DNA of 64,000 bases from Acetobacter indonesiensis (GTDB lineage Bacteria; Pseudomonadota; Alphaproteobacteria; Acetobacterales; Acetobacteraceae): NCBI RefSeq assembly GCF_000963945.1, contig NZ_BAMW01000026.1:1-64000 (forward strand), written 5' to 3'. The position numbers and the translations under genes are program-made. A model generated the notes under the pieces. The model was given only the letters and a program-made list of their open reading frames with translations. It did no database searches and was not told where the DNA came from. Positions 28,427 to 38,736 of this stretch are shown piece after piece; positions within the stretch are counted from its first letter, which is position 1, and the number at the start of each line of letters is the position of its first letter.

Positions 28427-29823
28427 GCACCATCCCCGAACAGAGAGAAAAACGGAGCCAGTTTCAGCCGCATTTCCTCATACTCCTTTTCAGGATCAGA
28501 AAGAATGGTAATCCCCCCACCTGCTGCAATTTTCAGATGCTTTCCCGCATGAATAGCCGAGCGAATAATCACGGAACTCTCCATCCGTCCGTCAATACCG
28601 ATGCTGAAGACGCTTCCACAATACGCGCCCCGAGGCGATGCCTCCAGCTCATCAATAATTTCCAGTGCCCGATGCTTTGGCGCACCCGTCACGGAACCGG
28701 GTGGCAATGTGGCCTGTAACAGATCAAACACATCGCGCCCTGTAGCCAACTCACCCTGCACTTCTGAAACAAGATGATGCACATGGGCAAAACGCTCGAC
28801 TTTCAAAAACTCGGGCACGCTCATGCTCCCTACCCGGGCCACACGCCCAATGTCATGGCGCATCAAATCAACAATCATCAGGTTTTCAGCACGTTCTTTT
28901 TCATCATTCGCAAGACGTTCAGCAAAAGCCTCATCGTCTGCGGCGGTGGCTCCGCGAGGCGCTGTACCTTTTATGGGGCGTGATCTGATTGCTCCATTCC
29001 GGTCCACCTGTAAAAAACGTTCAGGCGATGTTGAGTGCAGCACATATTCTCGCCCACAAGCCAGATAAGCCGCAAACGGCGCTGGCGCATGCTCACGCAA
29101 AGCCAGATAAAGCGATATATCCGAATAATTTTCAGGAAATTTGGCTTTATAGCGGCCAGTTATATTCACCTGAAAAATATCACCCGCCGCAATATAGTCT
29201 CGTGCCTTCGCGACTGCCGCACAATAGCTCTGCTGTGACTGATCCGCTTCAAATCTCAGGCGTGGCACGTCTGGTATTACTGGAGGGGAGTGCGGCAGGA
29301 CTTCCCAGCCTGGCAATAGACGTAGAAACAGTGTTTTTCCTACATCCTCTGTCGATGAAAACCCTGTCAGAAAAGCGCGTTTTTCAACCCTGTCCCATAC
29401 AATGGCACGGTCGTAAAACGCAGCGGCAAAATCTGGTTCATCCGTTACAGGCTGGCGGGTAACAATCTGTTCAAGCGACACCCCCAAGCCATAGCCTGCA
29501 AAACCAACCCAGCCACCAAAAAATGGAAGTTCTGCTACAGTTTCATCGCTACCCAACCAGCCGTGCGGCATCTGCATTTTAAGAGACGCAAACAGTATTT
29601 CCGGGTGAAACGGCACAGGCAGTGCATCATCACAGAGCAGGAAACCATTTTGCACCCTCACAACGCAGTCCGGGGTCCGGCAAAATATCTGCCATCGACT
29701 GCGGTCCTCTAAAGGGCCAGAACTATCCAGAAAAGCACACCATTCGGTATCAGCCCATGCAGCAAAAACAGCAGCCGGGTCACGCCATGGCAGTTCGTGA
29801 GCCCAGATGCACACTGTCCCCAT
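28423..29823 (-). CDS. pabB: Aminodeoxychorismate synthase component I
   Basis: Converts chorismate plus ammonia to 4-amino-4-deoxychorismate. 466 residues. The chorismate-binding domain shows STSPERFLQV, SRPIKGTAPRG, RAENLMIVDLMRHDIGRV and GSVTGAPKHRALEIIDE. The Lys in PIKGT is the residue that distinguishes PabB from TrpE, which has Ala there. The glutamine amidotransferase partner PabA is not in this window and may be shared with TrpG elsewhere. The ATGA overlap with pabC means the two are co-translated. The upstream 183-base gap to dnaE presumably holds the promoter. Confidence 0.92.
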   Translation of the reverse strand: MGTVCIWAHELPWRDPAAVFAAWADTEWCAFLDSSGPLEDRSRWQIFCRTPDCVVRVQNGFLLCDDALPVPFHPEILFASLKMQMPHGWLGSDETVAELPFFGGWVGFAGYGLGVSLEQIVTRQPVTDEPDFAAAFYDRAIVWDRVEKRAFLTGFSSTEDVGKTLFLRLLPGWEVLPHSPPVIPDVPRLRFEADQSQQSYCAAVAKARDYIAAGDIFQVNITGRYKAKFPENYSDISLYLALREHAPAPFAAYLACGREYVLHSTSPERFLQVDRNGAIRSRPIKGTAPRGATAADDEAFAERLANDEKERAENLMIVDLMRHDIGRVARVGSMSVPEFLKVERFAHVHHLVSEVQGELATGRDVFDLLQATLPPGSVTGAPKHRALEIIDELEASPRGAYCGSVFSIGIDGRMESSVIIRSAIHAGKHLKIAAGGGITILSDPEKEYEEMRLKLAPFFSLFGDGA

Positions 29824-30006
29824 ACTCTTTGTTCAGTCCTTTATTTTTCGCCACGAAGACAGTTCTTCAATAAATCGGTTAAGACCCAAAATGGCGTTCG
29901 ATCTAACACAGGCATGATGGGCTCTGCGGCTAACCACCCACCATCCTGTCTAGCAGCGAGCCTTTTACCGGACGCACCGAAACACGGGCAGTTTCACAAC
30001 CATTCG

Positions 30007-33000
30007 TTACACCTGTTCAACACGTGAAATTCCTTCCAGTGTTTTTAGCTTCTGGCTTAGCATGGGCGTAACCCGATATCCGCCTTTCAGGCGCACTTCA
30101 ACATCACTGGTCTCATCCAGCCCCGGCATCAGTACAACGCGACCAGCACCGCCGCGCTGTTCGTTCAGAAGTTGGCTTAACTGCGCCAACACGGCTTCCT
30201 GCTCCACCCAGACGCGCAGTTCGCTCTGGCCCTGTGCGGCGGCCTGTTCCAGTTCCATCACATCAGTGGCGGTAATACGCAGGGCTTCGCCTTCAAGTTT
30301 CAGGTCAGCTTTTACCAGAACGGCTGTCCCTGCAACCAGACTTTCCCTGACACGACTGAGAACTTCAGAAAAAAGTGTTACTTCGCATCCACCCGAGGCA
30401 TCTGACAGTCTGACCCAAGCCATTTTATTGCCTGTGCGTGTGGGGCGTTCCTTTTTATCAACAACGCAGCCCGCAATGCTGACACGCATGACCCCGGCCT
30501 CTGCCGCAGACATCAGGGCTGAACAGCGAGTAGCCCCCAGGCGACGCAGCACAGGCCCATAAGAATCAAGCGGATGCGCCGTCATGTGGAAGCCAATGGC
30601 TTCTGCTTCCATAGCCAGACGCTCAAACTCCGGCCAGTCCGGCCCGTCTTCCAACCGCAGCGGCTCAACATGGCCGCCCCCACCAAACAGACCAATCTGG
30701 CCTGATGCCGCCTCCTGCGCCTGACTTTGGGCACGGCGCAAAATAGTCTCAGCAGAGCGATAAACACGCGCCCGGTTTTTATCCAGACACTCAAACGCAC
30801 CCGCTTTGGCAAGATTTTCCATCTGCATGCGGTTAATCTGTTTGGGGTCCACCCGCGTGGCGAAATCAGCAAGATCCTTGAACGGCTTACTCCCACGCGC
30901 CGCTGTCAAAGCCTCCATCGCACTGAAGCCAACCTTCTTGATGGCAGCAAGAGCATAGCGAATACCATTAGTGCCATCAGGCAAAGTCTCAACCGAGAAA
31001 TCGGCTTCCGATTTATTCACGTCAGGGGGCAGAACCTTGATCCCCATCCGTTCGGCTTCCTGCCGTAACGCCGCCAGTTTTTCCGTCCGTTCGCGGGCCA
31101 GAGACATACAGCCTGCCAGAAACGCTACAGGATGATTGGCCTTCATCCACGCCGTTTGGTAGGACACCAGAGCATACGCCGCCGCATGGGATTTATTAAA
31201 GCCGTAGTCAGCAAATTTTGCCATAAGGTCAAACACCTCAACAGCTTTGTCACGATCAATGCCGCGTTTGACGGCTCCTTCGGTAAAGATTTCGCGCTGG
31301 GTATCCATTTCCGCACGAATTTTCTTACCCATGGCACGACGCAAAAGATCAGCGCCGCCAAGGCTATAGCCCGCCATTTTCTGGGCAATCTGCATCACCT
31401 GTTCCTGATAGACCATGATGCCATAGGTCTCTTCAAGAATATCGCGGATTTCTTCGTGCGGTGGCTCCCAGGCCTCACCATGTTTTCTGCGGCAATAATC
31501 AGGAATATTCGCCATTGGCCCCGGTCGGTACAGGGCCACAGCCGCAATCAGGTCTTCCAGACGTGTGGGGCGCATCTGTTTCAGAACGTCGCGCATGCCC
31601 GCGCCTTCAAACTGGAACACGCCTGCCGTGTCCCCGCGGCTTAACATTTCATACGTCAGCGGGTCATTCAGCGGGATACGGCTCAGGTCAACCTCAATGC
31701 CCATTTTCTTCAGAAAGCCAACGCCACGCTGCAAAATGGTCAGCGTTGTCAGGCCCAAGAAGTCGAACTTGACCAGTCCGGCCTGTTCAACAAACTTCAT
31801 GTTATATTGTGTAACCAGCGTATCGCTTTTCGGGTCTCGATACAGCGGCACCAGTTCGACCAGAGGCCGGTCCCCAATCACCACACCTGCGGCATGCGTA
31901 CTGGCGTGACGGAACAGCCCTTCAAGCTGCTGGCCAATTTCAAGCAGCCTGCGGAGCGATTCATCGCTTTCCCGCATTTCCTGCAATTTTGGCTCACCTG
32001 CGATTGCTTCTTTCAGCGTCACAGGTTTTGCAGGGTTATTGGGTATCAGTTCAGCAACGCGGTTGACCATCCCATAGGGCAGACCAAGCACACGCCCCAC
32101 GTCACGCACAGCCGCACGCGCCTGCAATTTCCCAAAGGTAATAATCTGCGCCACACGGTCTGCACCGTATTCACGCCGCACATAGGCAATCACTTCATCA
32201 CGCCGGTCCTGACAGAAATCGATATCAAAGTCAGGCATGGACACACGTTCGGGGTTCAGAAACCGTTCGAACAGAAGATTAAAGGGCAGCGGATCAATAT
32301 CCGTAATGGTCAGCGCCCACGCAGCCAGAGACCCAGCGCCCGACCCACGCCCCGGCCCTACGGGAATATCATGCGCCTTCCCCCACTGGATGAAGTCAGC
32401 CACGATCATGAAGTAACCGGGGAACCCCATTTTAGAGATAATATCGAGTTCGAACGCCAGACGTTCCTGATATTTCTTCTGGGTTTCGTCATCAAGCGCC
32501 ATACCCGAAAGACGCTTTTCCAACCCTTCCCATGCCATCGCACGCAGGGTTTCATCTTCCGTTGCCCCTTCACGCACCTTAGGGCACATGGGCAAGAGCG
32601 GTTTGCGCGTTTCAACCTTTACGGCACAGCGACGCGCAATTTCTAACGTGTTGTCACAGGCATCGGGCAGATCAGCAAACAGTTCCCGCATGACCGAAGG
32701 CGGCTTGAACCAGTGCTCGGGCGTCACGCGCCAGCGGTCACGCTCCGCCATGGTGCGGCCCTGCGCAATACAGATCAGCGCATCATGGGCTTCATACATT
32801 TCCGGCTTGGGGAAGAAGCACTCATTTGTCGCGACAAGAGGCAGGCCAAACTGGTCGGCCAAGCCCAGCACGCCCGGTTCGACTGCTCTTTCCACAGGCA
32901 GGTTGTGGCGGTGCAGTTCAACAATCAGTCGGTCGTCAAAAACCTCGTGCAGTTGTGCCAGCCAGCGTTCGGCTTCGTCCTTCTGGCCTTCTGCCATCAT

Positions 33001-33426
33001 CTGAAAGAGCGGCCCCCGTGTGCCACCCGTCAACAGCATCAGCCCTTCCGATTTTTCAAAAATGGTCTGAAGCGCCACAACCGGGTCAGACGGATCAGAC
33101 TCCTTGAACCCTGCCGAGGACAAAAATTGCAGATTGGTGAGCCCGATCTCATTCTGGGCCAGCAAAACAATGGGCTCAGCCGGGGCTCCGGGCTTGTCAT
33201 TCCGGGCCGCAAGACCAATCTGGCAGCCAATAATGGGCTGCACGCCTGATTTTGTGCAGTATTGCGAGAATTCAAGCGCGCCAAACAGATTGCCCGAATC
33301 GGTAATAGCCACCGCAGGCATATGCATTTCTTTGGCCATGCCTGCCAGTTCTGGCACGCGGATGGCCCCCTGACTAAGGGAGTAAGCGGAATGAACACGA
33401 AGGTGGACAAAATCAGCGTAGGGCAT
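30007..33426 (-). CDS. dnaE: DNA polymerase III alpha subunit
   Basis: Replicative polymerase catalytic subunit, 1139 residues. The N-terminal PHP domain begins FVHLRVHSAYSLSQGAIR. The palm has GPGRGSGAGSLAAWAL and the catalytic acidic motif MPDFDIDFCQDRRDEV, followed by the fingers (YQEQVMQIAQKMAGYSLGGAD), a tandem helix-hairpin-helix region, an OB-fold (VSIAGCVVDKKERPTRTGNKMAWV) and the tau-binding C-terminus. Start: ATG at 33426 with AGGAAG five bases upstream, preferred over GTG at 33441. The length and domain order fit DnaE1, not the error-prone ImuC/DnaE2. Confidence 0.97.
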   Translation of the reverse strand: MPYADFVHLRVHSAYSLSQGAIRVPELAGMAKEMHMPAVAITDSGNLFGALEFSQYCTKSGVQPIIGCQIGLAARNDKPGAPAEPIVLLAQNEIGLTNLQFLSSAGFKESDPSDPVVALQTIFEKSEGLMLLTGGTRGPLFQMMAEGQKDEAERWLAQLHEVFDDRLIVELHRHNLPVERAVEPGVLGLADQFGLPLVATNECFFPKPEMYEAHDALICIAQGRTMAERDRWRVTPEHWFKPPSVMRELFADLPDACDNTLEIARRCAVKVETRKPLLPMCPKVREGATEDETLRAMAWEGLEKRLSGMALDDETQKKYQERLAFELDIISKMGFPGYFMIVADFIQWGKAHDIPVGPGRGSGAGSLAAWALTITDIDPLPFNLLFERFLNPERVSMPDFDIDFCQDRRDEVIAYVRREYGADRVAQIITFGKLQARAAVRDVGRVLGLPYGMVNRVAELIPNNPAKPVTLKEAIAGEPKLQEMRESDESLRRLLEIGQQLEGLFRHASTHAAGVVIGDRPLVELVPLYRDPKSDTLVTQYNMKFVEQAGLVKFDFLGLTTLTILQRGVGFLKKMGIEVDLSRIPLNDPLTYEMLSRGDTAGVFQFEGAGMRDVLKQMRPTRLEDLIAAVALYRPGPMANIPDYCRRKHGEAWEPPHEEIRDILEETYGIMVYQEQVMQIAQKMAGYSLGGADLLRRAMGKKIRAEMDTQREIFTEGAVKRGIDRDKAVEVFDLMAKFADYGFNKSHAAAYALVSYQTAWMKANHPVAFLAGCMSLARERTEKLAALRQEAERMGIKVLPPDVNKSEADFSVETLPDGTNGIRYALAAIKKVGFSAMEALTAARGSKPFKDLADFATRVDPKQINRMQMENLAKAGAFECLDKNRARVYRSAETILRRAQSQAQEAASGQIGLFGGGGHVEPLRLEDGPDWPEFERLAMEAEAIGFHMTAHPLDSYGPVLRRLGATRCSALMSAAEAGVMRVSIAGCVVDKKERPTRTGNKMAWVRLSDASGGCEVTLFSEVLSRVRESLVAGTAVLVKADLKLEGEALRITATDVMELEQAAAQGQSELRVWVEQEAVLAQLSQLLNEQRGGAGRVVLMPGLDETSDVEVRLKGGYRVTPMLSQKLKTLEGISRVEQV

Positions 33427-33581
33427 GGGTCTTCCTACCACAGCCTGAACACAATCTCACCTCTTGCAACGCGTTTATCCGCGCCTAAATAGGTGACACT
33501 TCTCTCCGGTTCTTATCCGCATTGCCGGTAGGGGGCACAGCACCGTTTCCCCAAACGGGTATCTGCTTTAAAACCAAGAAC

Positions 33582-34679
33582 ATGACGCAACAGCCCCCTC
33601 CTTTACGCCGTGGCTGGACCACCGGAAGCTGCGCCACAGCCGCAGCCAAAGCCGCGTGGTTGGTATTGATGGGACACACGCCACCTGCAACGGTTTCTAT
33701 TTCGCTCCCTAACGGGCAGCAGGTCGTTTTTGCCGTGTGCCGATACGGGGTGGACAACGGCAACCCGTTTGCAGAAATTATCAAAGACGCGGGCGATGAT
33801 CCGGACGTTACCCACGGCGCAACCATTCGGGCCACAGTACGGCCTCTTCCGGCAGGCCACGGCGTCTGTTTTCGCGCAGGGGATGGTGTTGGCACCATTA
33901 CGCGCCCCGGCCTGCCCCTGCCGCCCGGCGAGGCCGCCATAAATCCCGTCCCGCGCGCCATGATCTGCACGGCCTTGGCCGAAGCCAACGGCAGCCTGCC
34001 TGATGCCGAAGTCACCATTTCTGTCGCAGATGGGCTGCACCTTTCACAGCGCACCCTTAACAGCCGATTGGGAATAATCGGTGGGCTTTCCATTCTGGGC
34101 ACCACCGGGATTGTGGTCCCCTTTTCCTGCGCGGCATGGATCAGCAGTATTCATCGCGGCATTGATGTTGCCCGCGCTGAAGGCCTGACGCATCTTGCTG
34201 GATCAACCGGGAATGTGTCTGAAAAAGCGGTTCAAAAACACTATAATTTACCAGAAACCGCACTGATAGAAATGGGCGACTTTGTTGGCGGTATGCTGAA
34301 ATACTTGCGTCAACACCCCATTGAACGCCTGACGATTGCGGGCGGCATTGCCAAAATGACCAAACTTGGCCAAGGCCGTCTGGACCTTCATTCCAAACGA
34401 GGTCAGGCCGACATGGCAGCACTCGCCCAACTGGCGGCGAGCAGTAATGCTACCACGGATGCTCTTGCCGCCATTGCAGCCAGCCCAACCGTTGCGGAGG
34501 CCTTTTTAGTCGCAACGCAAGCCGAAATTCCACTGGGAAACCTTATCGCCCAATCCGCTCTTACAACGGTTTTAGAAACCTTGGCCCCGACACCCTGTCA
34601 GGTTGATGTTCTGGTTTATGACCGCGCAGGCCAATACGTAGGGCACGCAGGCCCCGCTCTGCCAGAACGACACGCCTAA
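33582..34679 (+). CDS. cbiD: Cobalt-precorrin-5B (C1)-methyltransferase CbiD
   Basis: Methylates C1 of the corrin ring, in the step that the aerobic pathway normally assigns to the unrelated CobF. 365 residues from ATG 33582. The family signature [14 protein letters not shown] lies near the start, and [22 protein letters not shown] and [21 protein letters not shown] are internal CbiD motifs. It is on the plus strand at the edge of a minus-strand cobalamin cluster and overlaps the 3' end of cobM by four bases (34676-34679). No cobF is visible in the window, so CbiD is probably the C1-methyltransferase here. Confidence 0.92.
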   Translation: MTQQPPPLRRGWTTGSCATAAAKAAWLVLMGHTPPATVSISLPNGQQVVFAVCRYGVDNGNPFAEIIKDAGDDPDVTHGATIRATVRPLPAGHGVCFRAGDGVGTITRPGLPLPPGEAAINPVPRAMICTALAEANGSLPDAEVTISVADGLHLSQRTLNSRLGIIGGLSILGTTGIVVPFSCAAWISSIHRGIDVARAEGLTHLAGSTGNVSEKAVQKHYNLPETALIEMGDFVGGMLKYLRQHPIERLTIAGGIAKMTKLGQGRLDLHSKRGQADMAALAQLAASSNATTDALAAIAASPTVAEAFLVATQAEIPLGNLIAQSALTTVLETLAPTPCQVDVLVYDRAGQYVGHAGPALPERHA

Positions 34680-35428
34680 CTTCTGAAGCGACGCCTGTAG
34701 TCAGGGTCATAAAGCGCGCTTTCCCGAAAATCTTTCTTGGCCAAAGCGGGACCAACCAGAATAAGGGCCGTACGTTCAATCGGGTTTTTGGCAAGCTCTT
34801 CTTCAATCGTTGCCAACGTGCCACGCAGAACGACCTCATCTGGCCATGTTGCGCGGGCCACAATAGCAACCGGGCAGTCTGATCCATAAAAAGGTGTCAG
34901 TTGCTCGACAATTTTATCAAGAACATGCACAGCTAGATGAATGGCAAGTGTTGTGCCGGTTGCTGCAAAGGCCGCCAGATTTTCGCGCTCTGGCATGGCA
35001 GAAGCCCGGCCTGTTACACGCGTCAAAACCAGACTTTGCGCCACACCGGGTATTGTCAGTTCCTGCCTCAGAACAGACGCGGCTGCGGCAAACGCTGGCA
35101 CACCCGGCACCATACGCCACGGAATAGCATGTTTTTCCAACCGTCTGATTTGTTCAGCAACAGCACTGTAAATGGACAGATCGCCCGAATGAAGACGCGC
35201 GACATCCTGCCCTTGCTGATGGGCGCGCACATATTCTGCCTCAATTTCATCTAACGTCATCGGGGCGGTATCCACCAGCCGTGCATCAGGTGGGCAGAAC
35301 GTCAGCATATCAGGCGGCACGATTGACCCCGCATACAGGCAGACAGGGCAGCTTGCCAGAATATCGCGCCCGCGCAGCGTCAGCAGATCAGCCGCCCCCG
35401 GCCCGGCCCCGATAAAATGAACTGTCAT
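34676..35428 (-). CDS. cobM: Precorrin-4 C11-methyltransferase
   Basis: SAM-dependent uroporphyrin-III methyltransferase-family enzyme that methylates C11 of precorrin-4. 250 residues. The N-terminal [18 protein letters not shown] is the SAM-site loop, and [11 protein letters not shown] and [15 protein letters not shown] are typical of CobM/CbiF rather than CobI or CobJ. The C-terminus has LILVGPAL. Its start overlaps cobE by four bases (ATGA), so it is translated as part of cobL-cobE-cobM. The last four bases overlap the convergent cbiD. Confidence 0.94.
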   Translation of the reverse strand: MTVHFIGAGPGAADLLTLRGRDILASCPVCLYAGSIVPPDMLTFCPPDARLVDTAPMTLDEIEAEYVRAHQQGQDVARLHSGDLSIYSAVAEQIRRLEKHAIPWRMVPGVPAFAAAASVLRQELTIPGVAQSLVLTRVTGRASAMPERENLAAFAATGTTLAIHLAVHVLDKIVEQLTPFYGSDCPVAIVARATWPDEVVLRGTLATIEEELAKNPIERTALILVGPALAKKDFRESALYDPDYRRRFRS

Positions 35429-35814
35429 TGTGCTCCTCCTTCAGCCAAAGCCCCTGCCAGCGCGCAGGTGACATGATCTGCTGCCCGCCGAGGCACCAGC
35501 AGCACTGCGCCTCGACCTGCCGCAGCAAGTGCGCAGGCTTCAGCCACTGACGCCATACCTGTTTCTGAATATGTTTTTTGTGAAAATGTCTGACATTTCA
35601 CCTGAACATCCAGCATATCCTGCTGACTGATCCAGACAAGTTGCAGCCCAAGTTCTGACGCAACAGCAACGGGCAGTGTACTCTCATGCTTAAATGCCGG
35701 AACCGCAAGATGCGTCATTTTAGAAGTGTTGCCGTCTTGCACAACGGTTTTTGCCAGTGCCACGGCTTTCTCAACCGTTGCGCGACTATTCCAGCCCATG
35801 CCCAGCACGCTCAT
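35425..35814 (-). CDS. cobE: Cobalamin biosynthesis protein CobE (CbiG C-terminal-like)
   Basis: A 129-residue protein matching the C-terminal domain of CbiG, called CobE in aerobic clusters. Visible signatures: [20 protein letters not shown], the VPAFKHES segment, and [26 protein letters not shown]. Its exact role is unclear; in CbiG the lactone-opening activity is ascribed to the full protein, and the rest of CbiG is absent here. The ATG at 35814 overlaps the cobL stop by four bases (ATGA), which fixes this start over one nine codons upstream. Confidence 0.85.
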   Translation of the reverse strand: MSVLGMGWNSRATVEKAVALAKTVVQDGNTSKMTHLAVPAFKHESTLPVAVASELGLQLVWISQQDMLDVQVKCQTFSQKTYSETGMASVAEACALAAAGRGAVLLVPRRAADHVTCALAGALAEGGAQ

Positions 35815-37034
35815 TGTGTGTACGGCTTCCAAGCCACCCACTGCGTCACGCTCATACCCGGACGAAAACCGTGGAGCGAGCCGACTGTCTCTAACCGCGC
35901 AACATTCAGCCGCGTTAACGTGCCGCCCCAGTCCTGCATGGCCTGAAACAGGCGCAGTTCTGTTTCAACCACAACCGCGTTCACCACCATGCGCCCACCG
36001 GGCTTTAACGCAGCCCATGCGGCCTCCAGCACGCCTGGCTTACTGGCACCGCCACCGACAAAAATAGCGTCAGGTGCAACCAGTTTTTCAAATATTTCCG
36101 GGGCAGAGCCTTCCGCAATCTGTAATCCCGGCACACCCAGGGCAAGCGCGTTGCGTCCAATGCGGGCTGCCCGTTCTGGCACCCGTTCGATGGCTATAGC
36201 CTGACATATGGGATCAGACAGCATCCATTCTATGCTGATGGAGCCCGCCCCCCCACCAACATCCCACAAAAGCTCGCCTGCCCGCGGCGCAAGAGAGGAA
36301 AGTGTGACAGCGCGGATTTCGCGTTTGGTCAGTTGGCCATCGTGCTCAAAACAGGAATCAGGCAACCCCGAAACGCGCGGCAGCGTGCGTGCTAAAGTGT
36401 CGGCCTGAACCTCCAACGCAAGCATATTCAGGCGCGCAACCGGTGCGGGTGGTCCTTCCTGTGCTGTACAGAGCGTTATTTTTTCATGCTCTCCGCCCAG
36501 AGCCTCCAGAATATAGCAACGCGTTGTGCCAAACCCACGCTCTGTCAGCCATGCCAGAACCGTAGCAGGCGACGTTTCATCTGCACAGAGAACCAGCAGT
36601 CGTGCTGCCGGTTGTAAAAATGGCAGCAGCAATTCCTTGGCCCGACCACATACCGACAATACCCGGCAGTTTTGCTGCGCCCACCCCAAGCGGGCACACG
36701 CCAAAGAAACGGATGAGGGTGCGGGAATAGACAGCATTTCAGAAGGCTGAATAAAACGTGCCAAACTGGCCCCCACCCCGTAGAAAAAGGGATCTCCCGA
36801 AGCGAGAACAACCGTCGGTTGCCCCCGTCGTACCACAACCTGCTGCACACCGTCCGCAAACGGTGTAGGCCAGACATGCGCCTCACCCGACAAAAGAGAC
36901 CGACATTTTTCAAGATGCCGTGCACCACCGATAACATATGGCGCAGTTTGCACACGATGCCGCGCCACAGCCGACAATCCGTCTATGCCGTCCTCACCCA
37001 CGCCAACAAGAGTTAACCATGGCTGTGTCAGCAT
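35811..37034 (-). CDS. cobL: Precorrin-6Y C5,15-methyltransferase (decarboxylating)
   Basis: A fused CbiE-CbiT enzyme that methylates C5 and C15 and removes the acetate carboxyl at C12. 407 residues. The N-terminal half (WLTLVGVGEDGIDGL to about 200) is the CbiE methyltransferase domain. The C-terminal half (LTKREIRAVTLSSLAPRAGELLWDVG onward, with the DVGGGAGSISIEW SAM motif) is the CbiT domain. Start: ATG at 37034, directly after a near-perfect AAGGAGG; the open frame upstream to 37157 is not coding. It heads cobL-cobE-cobM and diverges from cobK. Confidence 0.94.
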   Translation of the reverse strand: MLTQPWLTLVGVGEDGIDGLSAVARHRVQTAPYVIGGARHLEKCRSLLSGEAHVWPTPFADGVQQVVVRRGQPTVVLASGDPFFYGVGASLARFIQPSEMLSIPAPSSVSLACARLGWAQQNCRVLSVCGRAKELLLPFLQPAARLLVLCADETSPATVLAWLTERGFGTTRCYILEALGGEHEKITLCTAQEGPPAPVARLNMLALEVQADTLARTLPRVSGLPDSCFEHDGQLTKREIRAVTLSSLAPRAGELLWDVGGGAGSISIEWMLSDPICQAIAIERVPERAARIGRNALALGVPGLQIAEGSAPEIFEKLVAPDAIFVGGGASKPGVLEAAWAALKPGGRMVVNAVVVETELRLFQAMQDWGGTLTRLNVARLETVGSLHGFRPGMSVTQWVAWKPYTQ

Positions 37035-37192
37035 GAGTCCTCCTTGTGCAGGCTGTCTGTTTTGCACATTGCGCTCTGCTGCAAACGAAAAGAGCAGCCC
37101 ATGGCATGAGACAATATGTTTGTCAGGGTTGGGACTGTAAAAAACGCGCCAACCCAATTATTCTTATAGGCATGTTCAAGAAAGGAAAAAGC

Positions 37193-38005
37193 GTGTCCTC
37201 GGTCGTTCACTCTGCCGTTCAACCGTTTCCCGTTGTCATTCTGGGCGGCACGACTGAGGCTGCGTCCTTGTGCAGACACCTTGAACAGGATGCCCGGTTC
37301 AACGCCACATTGTCTCTGGCCGGTGTCACCCGGGCACCCCATTTGCCAGATCTGCCTGTTAAAATTGGTGGTTTTGGTGGTGTGCAGGGTTTGAAAAACT
37401 GGCTGCAAGAAAACGGTATAAGAGCCGTGGTGGATGCCACGCACCCCTTTGCTGCCACCATGAGCCATAACGCTGCCACAGCCTGCACTGATCTGGCGTT
37501 GCCCCTGCTGCGGCTGGAACGCCCCGCATGGCAACCAACTGAGCAGGATAACTGGCACGCCGCTGCATCGCTGGCGGAAGCAGCTATGGCACTGGCAAAC
37601 CCGGGTGGTTGGGACAAAACCCCCGCGACGGTGTTTCTGACAACAGGCCGCAAAGACACCAGACCGTTTCAAGACGCCCCGCGCCACCATTATATTCTGC
37701 GGTCGATCGAACCGCCTGATGAGGCTGCGCTGCCGCCACACACCACCCTGATAACCGCCCGTGGCCCCTTTGGTCTGGACGATGAACTGCGGCTGCTGCG
37801 CGCTTATGAGGTCGATGTTCTTGTGAGCAAAAACTCTGGCGGAGACGCCACTTTTCCCAAAATTCAGGCTGCCAGAATACTGAACATACCCGTTATCATG
37901 ATAGAACGCCCCCACCCCAGCCCGGCTCCGGTTGTGGCCACGGCAGAGAATGCTTTGCAGTGGCTGCTGCGGCATCAGTCAGCCTCAACCTTGCGGGACG
38001 TATAA
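37193..38005 (+). CDS. cobK: Precorrin-6A reductase
   Basis: NADPH-dependent reduction of precorrin-6A to 6B. The N-terminal VVILGGTTEAASLCRHL is the nucleotide-binding loop, and AVVDATHPFAATMSHNA, VFLTTGRKDTRPF, ARGPFGLDDELRLL and LVSKNSGGDATFPKIQAAR are all CobK/CbiJ hallmarks. I favour the GTG at 37193, eight bases after AAAGGA; an ATG at 37172 adds seven residues and has a poor site. The gene is on the plus strand between minus-strand cobL and cobJ, and its last 31 bases overlap the end of cobJ. Confidence 0.92.
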   Translation: MSSVVHSAVQPFPVVILGGTTEAASLCRHLEQDARFNATLSLAGVTRAPHLPDLPVKIGGFGGVQGLKNWLQENGIRAVVDATHPFAATMSHNAATACTDLALPLLRLERPAWQPTEQDNWHAAASLAEAAMALANPGGWDKTPATVFLTTGRKDTRPFQDAPRHHYILRSIEPPDEAALPPHTTLITARGPFGLDDELRLLRAYEVDVLVSKNSGGDATFPKIQAARILNIPVIMIERPHPSPAPVVATAENALQWLLRHQSASTLRDV

Positions 38006-38736
38006 AACCACGGCAACTGCCCACCGGGCCGGTCTATCAGGTGGCTTGCTGTGCAGCCTATCAGCACCAATGTGCTCATATCCGCCCAAGCCGCGTCGGC
38101 TTCCGCCAACTGCGCGATTTTGACGGCTTCATCGGGGCGACCAATCGCCCGCGCAAAAGCAACCGGCACGGAATCAGGCAGATAATGACGCAAATGCTCC
38201 AATGCGTCCGCCAACTGCCATGGGCGCGCGTGTGACCGGGGGTTATAAAGCGCAATCACAAACCCGGCTTCTGCCGCCAGTTGCAGACGACGCAAAACAA
38301 CAAGCCAGGGCTTGAGGTTGTCTGAAAGCGATATAACGCAAAAATCCCCACCCAAGGGGGCACCCAGCCGTGCGGCTGCGGCCATAACGGCACTCACACC
38401 CGGCACAACCTGAATATCAAGCGTGCGCCATGACGCCGGGCCATTCTGCACAGCTTCAAACACGGCGCTAGCCATGCCGAACACCCCGGCATCCCCGCCC
38501 GAGACCACACCGACATGTCGGCCCGCTTCTGCCATTTCCAGCGCATGGCGCGCCCGTGCCAGTTCTTCGCGATTGTCAGAAACATGACGCACAACATGCG
38601 CCGGGGCATTAACCCGCTGCACATACGGGCCGTAACCCACCAGATCAGTTACATTCGCCAAAGCCTGCGTGGCCTGGGGTGTGATTTGCAACGCATTACC
38701 CGGCCCCAGCCCGATAATGCTGATCCGTCCGCTCAT
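37975..38736 (-). CDS. cobJ: Precorrin-3B C17-methyltransferase (ring contraction)
   Basis: Methylates C17 and drives ring contraction of precorrin-3B to precorrin-4. 253 residues. N-terminal IIGLGPGNALQITPQA, then LVGYGPYVQRV, VGVVSGGDAGVFGMA, VVPGVSAVMAAAARLGAPLGG and FVIALYNPRSHARPW are typical of CobJ/CbiH. The start overlaps cobI by four bases (ATGA, 38733-38736). The 3' end overlaps the convergent cobK by 31 bases. Confidence 0.95.
   Translation of the reverse strand: MSGRISIIGLGPGNALQITPQATQALANVTDLVGYGPYVQRVNAPAHVVRHVSDNREELARARHALEMAEAGRHVGVVSGGDAGVFGMASAVFEAVQNGPASWRTLDIQVVPGVSAVMAAAARLGAPLGGDFCVISLSDNLKPWLVVLRRLQLAAEAGFVIALYNPRSHARPWQLADALEHLRHYLPDSVPVAFARAIGRPDEAVKIAQLAEADAAWADMSTLVLIGCTASHLIDRPGGQLPWFYTSRKVEAD

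Noticed and set aside
37035..37192. Riboswitch or shared operator between cobL and cobK
   Set aside because: The gap is short and shows no B12-box-like element or clear palindrome.
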